NCBI RefSeq assembly: GCF_002101965.1
Contig: NZ_LQQA01000030.1
Coordinates: forward strand, 620,001-684,000
Direction of reading: 5' to 3'
Length of the DNA stretch: 64,000 bases
DNA from: Mycolicibacterium wolinskyi
GTDB taxonomy: Bacteria > Actinomycetota > Actinomycetes > Mycobacteriales > Mycobacteriaceae
This document shows positions 16,718 through 25,813 of the stretch, in pieces. The position numbers and the translations under genes are program-made. How positions within the stretch are numbered: the stretch's first letter is position 1; every line of letters starts with the position of its first letter. The notes beneath the pieces were generated by a model. That model had not been told where the DNA came from, ran no database searches, and worked only from the letters and a program-made list of their open reading frames with translations.

Positions 16718-18046
16718 ATGAGAATTGCGGTACTTGGCACGGGCTATCTGGGTGCGACCCACGCGGCCTGCATGGCCAGCCTGGGGCACGACGTGCTCGG
16801 TGTCGATGTGGACGAGGCGAAGCTGGCCAAGCTGCGCTCGGGGGAGATGCCGTTCTATGAACCCGGTCTGGACGAACTGACACAGGACATGCTGGCATCG
16901 GGCCGGTTGCAGTTCACCTCGTCGAACGCCGAAGCTGCCGCATTCGCCGACGCGTTCTTCATCGCAGTCGGTACGCCGCAGAAGCGCGGCGAGTTCAGCG
17001 CAGACGTATCGGCGATCGACAGCGTGGTGCGAACGCTCGCACCGATGATCGACCGGCCTGCGGTCATCTTCGGGAAGTCCACGGTCCCGGTCGGAACAGC
17101 CGAGCGGTTCCGGCGGCTCGCGCAGGAACTGTCGCCGGCCGGCGAAGACCTTGAATTGGCGTGGAACCCGGAATTCCTGCGCGAGGGTTATGCGATCAAG
17201 GACACCTTGGAGCCCGATCGCCTCGTTCTTGGCACCTACGCCGACGGCGACGGCCGTGCCGAGACGGTTGCGCGGGAGATCTACGCTCAACTGCTCGAGA
17301 ACGGCGTGCCGTTCATCACGACGGACCTGGCCACCGCCGAGCTCGTCAAGACCTCGGCGAATGCCTTTCTGGCCACCAAGATCTCGTTCATCAACGCAGT
17401 CGCTGAGGTGTGTGAGGCGGCTGGGGCCGATGTGGTGGAGCTTGCCGACGCGATCGGTTACGACCATCGCATCGGCCGTGCGTTCCTGAACGCCGGGCTG
17501 GGATTCGGTGGCGGCTGCCTGCCCAAGGACATTCGTGCCTTCATGGCGCGGGCGGGGGAGCTCGGCGCCGATCAGGCGCTGACCTTTTTGCGCGAGGTCG
17601 ACAACGTCAACATGCGCAGGCGGACGCAGATCGTCGAGATGACCCGCAACGTATGTGGTTCGCTGCTGGGTGCCCGGGTAGCCGTGCTCGGTGCGGCGTT
17701 CAAGCCGAATTCCGATGACGTGCGTGACTCGCCCGCGCTCAATGTGGCAGGGCAGCTGCAATTGCAGGGCGCCTCGGTGCTCGTGTACGACCCGAAGGCT
17801 ATGGACAACTCCCGCAAGCTGTTTCCCACGCTGGACTATGCGACGTCGGCCAAGGATGCGTGTGACCGTGCCGATGTCGTGCTGGTGCTCACCGAGTGGT
17901 CCGAGTTCCGTGAGCTGGATCCCACGCGGCTGGCGTCGGTCGTACGTCATCCCCGGGTGATCGACGGCAGGAATTGCCTCGACCCCCAGGCGTGGGTGAA
18001 CGCGGGTTGGCAGTACCGCGGATTCGGGCGCCGGAAGTGTGCCTGA
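16718..18046 (+). CDS. UDP-glucose 6-dehydrogenase
   Basis: This 442-residue enzyme oxidises UDP-glucose to UDP-glucuronate with two NAD+. The N-terminal Rossmann motif is AVLGTGYLGATHA, the central region has NPEFLREG, and the catalytic cysteine is Cys267 in GLGFGGGCLPKD. Length and order match the Ugd/UdgA family. Glucuronate is a usual acidic component of capsule polysaccharides, so this gene probably feeds the locus around it. A second NDP-sugar dehydrogenase lies at 34824-36194. The stop region overlaps the SGNH lipoprotein start by 8 bp. Confidence 0.94.
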   Translation: MRIAVLGTGYLGATHAACMASLGHDVLGVDVDEAKLAKLRSGEMPFYEPGLDELTQDMLASGRLQFTSSNAEAAAFADAFFIAVGTPQKRGEFSADVSAIDSVVRTLAPMIDRPAVIFGKSTVPVGTAERFRRLAQELSPAGEDLELAWNPEFLREGYAIKDTLEPDRLVLGTYADGDGRAETVAREIYAQLLENGVPFITTDLATAELVKTSANAFLATKISFINAVAEVCEAAGADVVELADAIGYDHRIGRAFLNAGLGFGGGCLPKDIRAFMARAGELGADQALTFLREVDNVNMRRRTQIVEMTRNVCGSLLGARVAVLGAAFKPNSDDVRDSPALNVAGQLQLQGASVLVYDPKAMDNSRKLFPTLDYATSAKDACDRADVVLVLTEWSEFRELDPTRLASVVRHPRVIDGRNCLDPQAWVNAGWQYRGFGRRKCA

Positions 18047-18818
18047 GTCGCAGACACCGTTGAACCGGCGTTCGGCCCAGCGCCGGCCAGTACGTCTCGC
18101 GCTGCTGGGGGTCGCCGCCGCAGTGTTGCTTCCGGTCGGCGCGTGTAGCGCGGACGCTGTCACTCCCACTGCTCGCTGCACTGCTGGTGACTATTCGTCC
18201 GGGCCGCTCGCCGGCGCTCAGCAGAATCCTGTTGCCCCGGATGTCAAGGGGGTGGCGGTGATTGGAGACTCGTACACGAGCGGTGCCGGCGCCAAACCGT
18301 GGCCCGGCCTGGTGTGGCAGCGCCTGGCTGCCGAGGGCATCAAGGTCGACGCGCACGTGGGCGGCGAGGGCGGATCGGGCTATGTCACGCCAGGCAAGAA
18401 AGGCACAACCTTCGTCCAACGCGTCGCGGGCACCGTGACCGGAGACGACCAACTGGTGGTCTTCTGGGGTACCCGCAATGACCGTGGCACCGATCCCGAT
18501 GTACTCGCAACGGCTGTACACGAGGCGCTGCAGCAGTCGATACAACGGGCACCGCACGCACGGCTCCTGGTGATCGGCCCGGTGTGGCCGAGCGCCCCCG
18601 CGCCGCAGGAAATCGTGCAGGTACGTGATGTGGTGTGCGAACAGGCGCGTCGGGCCGGCGCTACCTTCGTCGATCCGCTCGAACAGGGTTGGCTGGTAAG
18701 CCGCCCGGACCTCATCCAGGCCGACGGCGTCCATCCGAACGACGCCGGCCAGCAGGTCCTTGCCGACAAGATTGTGTCGTTGATCAAGGACCAGCTGGCC
18801 GGGCCGGTGTCGAACTAA
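18039..18818 (+). CDS. SGNH-fold hydrolase, predicted lipoprotein
   Basis: This 259-residue protein has a basic N-terminus, a hydrophobic segment and a lipobox (VGAC, Cys36), so it should be exported and lipid-anchored. SGNH blocks are visible: GDSYTSG with Ser78, GGSGY, the N of WGTRND, and DGVHPN with the catalytic Asp-His pair. SGNH esterases often add or remove acetyl groups on polysaccharides. It is one of three SGNH genes in the locus, the others at 20602 and 25094, and it is the most divergent. The GTG start overlaps ugd. Confidence 0.85.
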   Translation: MPESQTPLNRRSAQRRPVRLALLGVAAAVLLPVGACSADAVTPTARCTAGDYSSGPLAGAQQNPVAPDVKGVAVIGDSYTSGAGAKPWPGLVWQRLAAEGIKVDAHVGGEGGSGYVTPGKKGTTFVQRVAGTVTGDDQLVVFWGTRNDRGTDPDVLATAVHEALQQSIQRAPHARLLVIGPVWPSAPAPQEIVQVRDVVCEQARRAGATFVDPLEQGWLVSRPDLIQADGVHPNDAGQQVLADKIVSLIKDQLAGPVSN

Positions 18819-18822
18819 ATCC

Positions 18823-20196
18823 TCAGTGCGCGTTCACCTTGATGGGTGCGCGGCCGCTGCTGACGGTCTGGGATTCCCCGAAGACGAAACCGAGCAGCTT
18901 CGCCCGGACCGCTGTCAACCGCTTGCGGCATTCGGCGAGATCGGCGGTGGACGAAATGCTCGGACGAACCACGACGACGACGCCGTCGGCCAGGCCGACG
19001 ATGGCGTCGGTGCCGGCATTTGCCAGCAATGCGGGGGAGTCGACGATCACGTAGTCGAACTGCTCTGCCAGCTCACGGATCAGTGCGCTGAAGGCCGTTG
19101 ACACGAACAGGTCGTCGGGGTGGTCGACATCTTTCTGACCCGCCCCGAGCACGGCCAGTGTCTGCAGACCGGTGACGCCACGCTGAACCGCCTCACCGAG
19201 CGGAACCCGGCCGTGCAGCACATCGGTCAGGCCGGGATGTTCGGTGGCGCCGACCCGTTGGTCGACCTGGGGGTCGTCGATGTTCGTATCGACGACGACA
19301 ACCGAGCTGTCGCCCTTGGCCAGCGTCGCCCCGACGTTGACCGCAACGGTCGTCTTGCCCTCGCCGGCTCGTGCACTCGTCACCGCCACAATGGGATTCG
19401 GCTTGTCGTGCAGTGCCAGCATCAGCTGTGAGCGCAAGCCGCGGAAGGCCGTGACGGCGGCGGTGGGCTCGCCGTCCAGGTCGACGAGACGCCCGTCCTG
19501 GAGCTCGTCGTCACCCGGCACGATCGCCAGTGGTTGCGATCCAAGCGCGATCTCCGCATCGGTGACGTTGCGGATCTTCTTGTTTCTGGCTTCTCGTGCC
19601 AGGACCAGAAGCGCACCGACAACAAGGCCGATCATCGCCGCTACGATCACGTTGACCTGGGTGGTGGGTACCACCGGTGTGCTCGCGACCGTCGCAGGCG
19701 TCACCACCGTGAGCTTGCCGGTCGGCTCGTAGCCGCTGCCGGGCACCTCGAGGGTGGACACCGCCTTGATCATGGAGTCGGCGATCGCGGCCGTGAACCG
19801 TTGGGCCACTTCGGGATTGTTGTCGCGGCCGTAGATGGTCATCAACACCACCTGCGGGTTGATGTCAACGCCGACCGCCTGGCGTGCTTGTTCGAGCGAC
19901 CAGTCCAAGCCTGCCGATTCCACTGCGGGCGCGAGGATCGCATCCGAGTAGAGAAGCTGTGCGTAGCTTCCGACGCGTTCCTGGGATGCCTTGACGGTGT
20001 CGTAGGCGGTCGGGCTGACGGTACCGCCCGACGTGATGAACAGCGTTGTACTCGCTTCGTAGACGGGCTTCTGCAGCATCGAGATTCCGAGCCCGCCGAG
20101 TCCGAAAACAATGGCAGTGCCCAGTATTAGGACCCACCCTTTTGCGAGAACCGTAAGAATGTTGCGCGGAGTCGGGCCCGCAACGTTATTGAGCAT
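18823..20196 (-). CDS. Wzz-type chain-length regulator fused to a BY-kinase-like ATPase
   Basis: This 457-residue protein has a cytoplasmic start, a transmembrane segment (about 22-40), an extracellular Wzz-like domain, a second segment (about 182-200), and a cytoplasmic P-loop domain. Walker A is SARAGEGKTT (274-283), Walker A' is VVVDTN (300-305), and Walker B is DYVIVDSPAL (381-390). Such proteins set polymer length and control export in Wzy systems. The tyrosine-rich C-terminal tail found in most BY-kinases is absent; the last Tyr is at 382. It is divergent from the SGNH/polymerase genes across a 405-bp gap. Confidence 0.9.
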   Translation of the reverse strand: MLNNVAGPTPRNILTVLAKGWVLILGTAIVFGLGGLGISMLQKPVYEASTTLFITSGGTVSPTAYDTVKASQERVGSYAQLLYSDAILAPAVESAGLDWSLEQARQAVGVDINPQVVLMTIYGRDNNPEVAQRFTAAIADSMIKAVSTLEVPGSGYEPTGKLTVVTPATVASTPVVPTTQVNVIVAAMIGLVVGALLVLAREARNKKIRNVTDAEIALGSQPLAIVPGDDELQDGRLVDLDGEPTAAVTAFRGLRSQLMLALHDKPNPIVAVTSARAGEGKTTVAVNVGATLAKGDSSVVVVDTNIDDPQVDQRVGATEHPGLTDVLHGRVPLGEAVQRGVTGLQTLAVLGAGQKDVDHPDDLFVSTAFSALIRELAEQFDYVIVDSPALLANAGTDAIVGLADGVVVVVRPSISSTADLAECRKRLTAVRAKLLGFVFGESQTVSSGRAPIKVNAH

Positions 20197-20601
20197 TTCT
20201 TGTCGTCTCCCCCGGGATTTCCCACTTCAGACACTGTGATTGTCCGTGAATGCACTTTCCCGGCAATGACGATACAGCCTCCTGTGCTGTCGTGCTGGCC
20301 GAGGAGTGGCCTCCAAAACGGTGCCATCAACTGCGGCGTTGCCGTCGAACGGGGCCTTCGTGGGCGCGAAACCCGTTCTGCTGGGCCGGGAACCAGGCGG
20401 CGTGGAAATGTGGCCGACAAACTGTCATTCGTAGCCAGTGCGCCGTACGGAGAAGCAATATGCCGGTGAGCGCGATATCGGGGTGTTTGCATGCGGTTGC
20501 TGGTATTGCACGGCCTGATTCACACCCGACAAGGGCCCAGATCAGGTTGTATCTTTAGGCCACGCATCGATTTTCGAGCGGTACTTTGGGGGACGCTTCA
20601 A
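20197..20601. promoter_or_regulatory. 405-bp divergent intergenic region
   Basis: The region separates the Wzz/kinase gene from the SGNH-polymerase operon and must hold promoters for both. Both starts are served by G-rich ribosome binding sites (GGGGGAG on the minus strand near 20208, GGGGGAC at 20588-20594). I saw no gene, no convincing -10/-35 pair and no strong dyad. It is AT-richer than the flanking genes. Confidence 0.5.
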
Positions 20602-21360
20602 ATGACTTCTGGTTCTCTGCGCGGCCGCTGGCTCGCGGGCTTGCTCATCGTCATCGGGGTGGTGGCGCTCGCCGGCGGGGTGGCGTGGGCGAGTGCCGGC
20701 AATCGGGTCGAAACATCGCCGCCGGCGCGTGTTCAACTCGAGCCACCGCCGCCGCCGGAACGCCCGGCGCTTGCGGTGCTGGGCGATTCGTTCTCGTCGG
20801 GTGCCGGTGCCGACTGGCAGACCGGCTGGGTTCAGCTCGTCGCGGATTCGATGTGCTGGACGGTGTTGCCGGCGTCGCGGCCGCGCGGGATCGGCGCGCA
20901 GGGCGGCACGGGCTACACCACCGCGGCCGCAGATATCGGAAAGCTCCGGTATGGCGATCGTGTCGACGCCGTCATGGCGGGCAACCCTCAGATCATCCTG
21001 GTGCAGGGCGGAATCAATGACCGCGCTGCGAGATCGGAGGCGATCACCGAGGCGGCGGCCGAGACGTTCCGCGCCGTGAAGGCGAAGGCGGGCGATGCGG
21101 AGTTCATCGTCATCGGCCCCGTGGCGCCGCCGGATCCGACCATCCCGCCCGAGGAATCCGCCCGAGTATCCGGTGCCATCGCTGCTGCTGCGCACAACGT
21201 GGGTGTGCCCTACATCGATCCGGTCGCCGAACGTTGGCTGACGAATCCGGCGATGTGGAGCCCCGACCATACGAACCCGAACCGTGAAGGTTACCGGGAA
21301 TACGCCCAGCGGCTCGTCGACAAGTTCGTACAGGCCGGCGTGAAGCCGAGCTGCGGATAG
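20602..21360 (+). CDS. SGNH-fold hydrolase, membrane-anchored
   Basis: This 252-residue protein has an N-terminal hydrophobic anchor (about 9-31) and a proline-rich linker (PPPPPERP) before the hydrolase domain. SGNH blocks are GDSFSSGAGA (Ser63), GGTGY, VQGGINDR, and DHTNPNREGY near the end. It shares MCWT and a C-terminal PSC with the SGNH protein at 25094, so two outside cysteines may form a disulfide. The ATG was chosen because GGGGGAC lies at correct distance; longer starts upstream are not protein-like. It probably esterifies or de-esterifies the exopolysaccharide. Confidence 0.85.
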   Translation: MTSGSLRGRWLAGLLIVIGVVALAGGVAWASAGNRVETSPPARVQLEPPPPPERPALAVLGDSFSSGAGADWQTGWVQLVADSMCWTVLPASRPRGIGAQGGTGYTTAAADIGKLRYGDRVDAVMAGNPQIILVQGGINDRAARSEAITEAAAETFRAVKAKAGDAEFIVIGPVAPPDPTIPPEESARVSGAIAAAAHNVGVPYIDPVAERWLTNPAMWSPDHTNPNREGYREYAQRLVDKFVQAGVKPSCG

Positions 21361-21369
21361 GGCGGCGAG

Positions 21370-22692
21370 ATGACGACGACACTCGAGCCGGCGGAGGCGC
21401 CGGCACCGCAGGAGGCGAAGCAACCGGTACCGCTCTCGCCGCTGTTGGTCCGTCTCGCCATCGCGCCGCTGCTTCTTGCGGCGTTCACGTCCACCATGGC
21501 GATCTTGAATCTCGCCGGGCCGGTTTCGTTCGGCGACTTCTTCGTCGGACTCTCACTGCTCACCCTGCTGCCACTGGTGATCATCGGCAGACGGGGTTTC
21601 ACCATTCCGGCATGGATGTTCATCCCCGCCGTGGTGATTCCGATATGCGTGCTGGTACGTCAGATCGACCCGCCACCGTACTTCTGGCGAGTGTTGCGGC
21701 TGCAGGTTCAGCAGTACCACCCGGAGAGCTTCGGCAAGGCGATGCTGTGGCTGGCGGCGATCTACATCGTCCCCATCGCGGTCATCGCAGCGTCGAGGAT
21801 CGAACCGAGAGTCGTGGAATGGGTGATGGGTGCCTACGCTGCCGGCGTCACGGTGTCCTGCGTCGTGGCCTTCACCGACCTCATCGGGCTCACGCACGTG
21901 AGAACCGAACTCGATTATGCGGCAATCACTTACAGCTGGTCCGACCGACGGTTCTCCGGGCTGTCCGATCACCCGAACAACCTCGGCTACACCATTCTGA
22001 TCTCGCTGCCGTTCCTCATCTACTTCCTGAGCAAGATGCGACAGAAGTGGATACCGGGCCTGGCGCTCGTGATCATGGTCTGCGGGCTGCTCGCCACCGG
22101 ATCCCGCAGCGCCCAGGGACTCGCGCCGTTGTGCGTCCTGGCGGCAGCCATGTGCCTGCCGAACAGGCGTGCGGCACTTCGGGTGGTCGCAACGGCGTTC
22201 GTGGGCATGGTGGGGGTCGGGGCGGTTCTGCTCTTCACCGTGCTGGCCGACAAGCAGGCCGACATCCTGAGATTCACCGGTGAGGGTGCCGGCGGCGCCG
22301 AACGCGCGAACGAAGCCCGGTTGACCCTCTTCCAGCAGGCGCTCAACGACTGGATGACATATCCGATCTTCGGTGCCGGGATCCGACACGTCACCGAGGC
22401 GCACAACATCACGCTGCAGCTGCTGGCTGCCGGAGGAATCGTGTTGGCGGCCGGGATGATCGCCTACTTCGCGTTCGTCTTCCGGGACTGCTGGCGGCTC
22501 ATCAAGGGCGGCAACTATTACGCTCGGTTCCTGTTCATCTCGATCGCGACCTGGTTGATCGCGGGTCAAGCCGGGACATACCTGACGGGCCCGGAGATGT
22601 ACTACACCGTCGGCTGTGTGGCCGCGCTCACCGTCGCGACCGTGCTGCGACCGGTGGATGACAACGCGGAACTGACGGCGGTACGCACATGA
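21370..22692 (+). CDS. O-antigen polymerase/ligase-like membrane protein (Wzy candidate)
   Basis: This 440-residue protein has about 10-12 membrane segments. The region RRFSGLSDHPNNLGYTILISL followed later by ATGSRSAQGLAPL and IFGAGIRHVTEAHNITLQLLAAGGI matches the O-antigen ligase/polymerase (Wzy_C) family, in which a large outside loop contains catalytic residues and an H-N pair. It most likely joins repeat units on the outer face of the membrane. It lies 9 bp after the SGNH gene and overlaps the next gene by 4 bp, so the operon is tightly packed. The alternative is a ligase role. Confidence 0.85.
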   Translation: MTTTLEPAEAPAPQEAKQPVPLSPLLVRLAIAPLLLAAFTSTMAILNLAGPVSFGDFFVGLSLLTLLPLVIIGRRGFTIPAWMFIPAVVIPICVLVRQIDPPPYFWRVLRLQVQQYHPESFGKAMLWLAAIYIVPIAVIAASRIEPRVVEWVMGAYAAGVTVSCVVAFTDLIGLTHVRTELDYAAITYSWSDRRFSGLSDHPNNLGYTILISLPFLIYFLSKMRQKWIPGLALVIMVCGLLATGSRSAQGLAPLCVLAAAMCLPNRRAALRVVATAFVGMVGVGAVLLFTVLADKQADILRFTGEGAGGAERANEARLTLFQQALNDWMTYPIFGAGIRHVTEAHNITLQLLAAGGIVLAAGMIAYFAFVFRDCWRLIKGGNYYARFLFISIATWLIAGQAGTYLTGPEMYYTVGCVAALTVATVLRPVDDNAELTAVRT

Positions 22693-23225
22693 CACAGGCG
22701 GAGAAGGGTGAAACGCCCGGCGTAACCGAAGAAGTCACCGAGGGCGCACCACGGAAATCTGCGCTCTGGGGTTGGGCGGTGCTTGCACTGATCGTGCTCG
22801 CGCTGCCGGTGCAGGCCGCGTGGTACACGTTCACGTCGTCCGAGCCGTACCCCGCGTTGACGCAACCACCGTTCAAAACCGTGCCCGGCGCCGACGGCAC
22901 GCTGTCCGGACGCACCGAGACGCTCGCCGCGGTACTCGCGGATGGATCGTCGGTTCCACTCGACGCCGACGAGTTGTTCTCCGACAGCTGGAATCAAGGC
23001 TCGTTCGTGATCGACGCGATCGCGTCGCAATCCGAGATCGACAGCCGGTCGCGTGCGATGCTGCGCGACGAGATCGGCAGGCATGTGCCTGCGGGTGCCG
23101 ACGTCGCATACCTGCGGGTGGTCACCCAGGAGCGGGAATACCGGCTGAGCGAGAACCGTGCGTACCCGATCTCGGACGCCAAGACGACGGATATTCCGCT
23201 GGGGGCGTCGAATGGTGCTCGGTAG
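22689..23225 (+). CDS. Single-pass membrane protein of unknown function
   Basis: I do not recognise this 178-residue protein. It has an acidic cytoplasmic N-terminus (about 25 residues), one transmembrane helix (about 27-45), and an outside domain with no known motif (ending VTQEREYRLSENRAYPISD). The start overlaps the polymerase stop (ATGA) and its end overlaps the HTTM gene by 14 bp. The overlap suggests it acts with the HTTM protein, perhaps as a fixed partner. Confidence 0.7.
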   Translation: MTQAEKGETPGVTEEVTEGAPRKSALWGWAVLALIVLALPVQAAWYTFTSSEPYPALTQPPFKTVPGADGTLSGRTETLAAVLADGSSVPLDADELFSDSWNQGSFVIDAIASQSEIDSRSRAMLRDEIGRHVPAGADVAYLRVVTQEREYRLSENRAYPISDAKTTDIPLGASNGAR

Positions 23226-24279
23226 ACGGCAATTCGACGCATGGTTGATGGATTCGCCGGTCTCCGGACGGGATTTGTCCCTGTTCCGGATCGTCTACGC
23301 GTTCTTCGTCCTGTTGACGGTGTACCGGGCCGACTACGCGGCGTTCCTTCCGCCTGCGGCGTTCGATCCACCGGTTGGCCCTTTCGCGGTACTCGGCGGG
23401 GCGCCGCCGGCCGCGGTGATCTGGCTGGTTCAAGCGGCGCTGTGCATGTCACTGGCCACGCTCGCAATCGGTTGGCGCACAAGGTTCTCGGCATTGGCCG
23501 TGGGCGTCCTGCAGATCGTGCTGTACGGCATCGGCTACAGCTTCGGCAAGATCGACCACACGATCTTCTTGCCCTTCGTCGCACTGTTGCTGGCGTTCTC
23601 GGCGTGGGGGTCGAGTTATTCGGTTGATTCCCGGCGCGATGGCGCCGACCTGTCCGGAAGCTCCTGGGTTCCGCGTTGCCTCGCCGTCGCGCTCGGCGTC
23701 GGAATGCTCACGGCAGGACTGTCGAAGGTACACGGCGGTTGGCTCGACTGGAGTTCGCAGGCGACCTACGGCTACGCGATCATCCGGGAGGACGTGCTCA
23801 ACACGCCGTTGGACGGTTCGGCCATGTGGTGGCCGATCAACCATCCCGTCCTGTGGGAGCTGATGGACTACGCGACGATCGTGATGGAGTGCGGTGTCAT
23901 TCTCGCGGCCTTGAGCTGGCGCCTGTTCTATGTGGCGCTCGCCGGTCTGTCGGTCTTCCATGTGATCGCGCGGGTCGTACTGGGAATTCTGTTCCCGTAC
24001 AACCTCATGGTGTACGCCGCGTTCGTACCGTGGTCGCGGTGGAGTGCCGTCCCGGTGGACCGACTCGACAAGCTCGCCGCTCGGCTTGCGTCCAGTCTGT
24101 GGCTGCGTGCGGCGGTATCCACAGTGATCGCGTCGGTGGGTCTGCTACTTGTTGCGCTGCGGCCGGAATGGTTCGTTCCCACTGTCTATCTCATCGCGAT
24201 TCTGATCGCCGGCGCCATCGGCCTCGGCTATCTGGTGTCACTGATCGTCAGAGCACGGCCGCGTCTCGTTCGACAATGA
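23212..24279 (+). CDS. HTTM-domain (vitamin K carboxylase-like) membrane protein
   Basis: This 355-residue protein has about eight membrane segments and the pattern of HTTM-family proteins: the early SGRDLSLFRIVYA segment, the KIDHTIFLPFVALLLAFSAWG stretch, and a later ALGVGMLTAGLSKVHGGWLDW segment. The family is related to the membrane part of gamma-glutamyl carboxylase; bacterial members have no settled function. It follows the single-pass protein with a 14-bp overlap and is followed by a methyltransferase. A role in modifying or exporting the polymer is only inferred from position. Confidence 0.72.
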   Translation: MVLGRRQFDAWLMDSPVSGRDLSLFRIVYAFFVLLTVYRADYAAFLPPAAFDPPVGPFAVLGGAPPAAVIWLVQAALCMSLATLAIGWRTRFSALAVGVLQIVLYGIGYSFGKIDHTIFLPFVALLLAFSAWGSSYSVDSRRDGADLSGSSWVPRCLAVALGVGMLTAGLSKVHGGWLDWSSQATYGYAIIREDVLNTPLDGSAMWWPINHPVLWELMDYATIVMECGVILAALSWRLFYVALAGLSVFHVIARVVLGILFPYNLMVYAAFVPWSRWSAVPVDRLDKLAARLASSLWLRAAVSTVIASVGLLLVALRPEWFVPTVYLIAILIAGAIGLGYLVSLIVRARPRLVRQ

Positions 24280-24325
24280 TCGCCGACTTGGAGAGGGGGA
24301 GGGGATACCGCATCCCCGACCATTG

Positions 24326-25075
24326 ATGGACGGTATGGAACTGAAACGGAGATTCTTTCCGGAAGCGAACATCGGAGGCTTCAGCCATATCGACGGCCCG
24401 GTGGCGATGTTCAATCAAGTGGCCGCCGTGCTGCGGCCGACCGACCGGGTGCTGGACTTCGGGGCCGGCCGCGGTGAGCCCCTGCTGGACGACCCCGTGG
24501 ATTATCGCCGCTCGATCAGCAATCTGCAGGGCAGATGCGCACATGTCGAGGGATGCGACATCGATGAATCAGTCTTGCAGAACCCGTTTCTCGACCACGC
24601 CGAGGTCATTCGTACCGACGCGCCGTTGCCGTACGACGACGACACCTTCGACGTCATCGTTGCCCGATATGTGTTCGAGCACGTGGCCGACCCGCAGTGG
24701 CTGGGGCGCGAACTCCTGCGGGTGCTCAAACCGGGCGGACTGATCGCGGCCATCACGCCCAACAAGTTCGGCTATATCGCGCTGGCCGCCCGCGCCGTGC
24801 CGAACCGATTGCACGTGCGTGCGCTGAATTCGATCCAGCCGGGCCGGAAAGCACAGGACGTGTTCCCGACGTGTTACGGCCTGAACACGCCGAGTGCACT
24901 GCGCCGCGCGTTCGGTCCGGGCGCCGAAGTGTTCGTCGCCCGCAGGTCGTCGGAGCCGGCCTATCACTTCGGCCACCCGTTCGTGTATCGAGTGACCAAG
25001 TGGTTCAACAAACATCTTCCCGAAGCCCTGCAGCCGCTGCTGTTGGTCTATGTGCGTAAGCGTGGCATGAGCTAG
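24326..25075 (+). CDS. SAM-dependent class I methyltransferase
   Basis: This 249-residue cytoplasmic protein has motif I (VLDFGAGRGEPLL), the acidic motif II (VEGCDIDESVL), and the later PYDDDTFDVIVARYVFEHV and ELLRVLKPGGLIAAITPN, all usual in Methyltransf_11-type enzymes. It may methylate a sugar of the repeat unit. The N-terminal start is not sure: TTG and ATG lie next to each other, and I took the ATG. The gene lies 18 bp before the third SGNH gene. Confidence 0.85.
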   Translation: MDGMELKRRFFPEANIGGFSHIDGPVAMFNQVAAVLRPTDRVLDFGAGRGEPLLDDPVDYRRSISNLQGRCAHVEGCDIDESVLQNPFLDHAEVIRTDAPLPYDDDTFDVIVARYVFEHVADPQWLGRELLRVLKPGGLIAAITPNKFGYIALAARAVPNRLHVRALNSIQPGRKAQDVFPTCYGLNTPSALRRAFGPGAEVFVARRSSEPAYHFGHPFVYRVTKWFNKHLPEALQPLLLVYVRKRGMS

Positions 25076-25093
25076 CAGAAAGGACGCGCCGGC

Positions 25094-25813
25094 ATGGCGG
25101 GGCAGACAAAACGCATCAATTGGCAGGTCGTCTCGGGCCTGGGTCTGGCGGTGCTCGCGTTGCTGTGCGGGCTGTGGTGGCTGTCCGGCCGAGACCAGAT
25201 CAAACCGCCTCCGGCCGAGGCCATTTCGCTCGACCGTACGTTCGCCGTACTCGGTGACTCTTACACCGAGGGGGCCGGTGCGGGCAGCTGGGACAACGGC
25301 TGGGTGACCCGCGTCAGCGACGACATGTGTTGGACCCTGGTCAAAGTGTCCGCACAAGGCGGCACCGGTTACGTCTCCGCATCCCGGCAGAGCCCCGGTT
25401 CTGCCGACTTTCCGCGTCGCGTCCAGAATGTCACCGCCGGCCGGCCCGAGATCGTGCTGGTCCAGGGCGGGCTGAACGATCTGGCCGCGTCGTCGGAAAG
25501 GATAACGAGTGCAGCCGTCGCGACCTTCAATGACATCAAGGCCGGAATCGGCGGCGGACAGATCATCGCGGTAGGGCCGGTGGTGACGCCGCGCACGGAC
25601 CCGAACGAGGTCGCCCGGGTGTCGGCGGCGCTGGAGGACGCCGCCCGCGCGACCGGTGTGCGCTACATCGATGCCGCCAAGGCGCAATGGGTCCACGACC
25701 CGAAGTTCTTCGTCGACGACGGGTACCACCTCAACCCGTCGGGATACGAAGAGTACGCCCGGCGACTCATCGAGGAGCTCAGACTGGCTGGGCTGCAACC
25801 CAGTTGCCGCTAG
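25094..25813 (+). CDS. SGNH-fold hydrolase, membrane-anchored
   Basis: This 239-residue protein has an N-terminal transmembrane anchor (about 13-31) and an SGNH domain with GDSYTEGAGAG (Ser56), GGTGYV, VQGGLND and DDGYHLNPSGYEEYA. It shares MCWT and a C-terminal PSC with the SGNH protein at 20602, so they are paralogues from duplication inside the locus. AGAAAGGA (25078-25085) is a good ribosome binding site for the ATG. It is convergent with the pyruvyltransferase gene; the base group CTAG provides TAG stops for both strands. Confidence 0.87.
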   Translation: MAGQTKRINWQVVSGLGLAVLALLCGLWWLSGRDQIKPPPAEAISLDRTFAVLGDSYTEGAGAGSWDNGWVTRVSDDMCWTLVKVSAQGGTGYVSASRQSPGSADFPRRVQNVTAGRPEIVLVQGGLNDLAASSERITSAAVATFNDIKAGIGGGQIIAVGPVVTPRTDPNEVARVSAALEDAARATGVRYIDAAKAQWVHDPKFFVDDGYHLNPSGYEEYARRLIEELRLAGLQPSCR

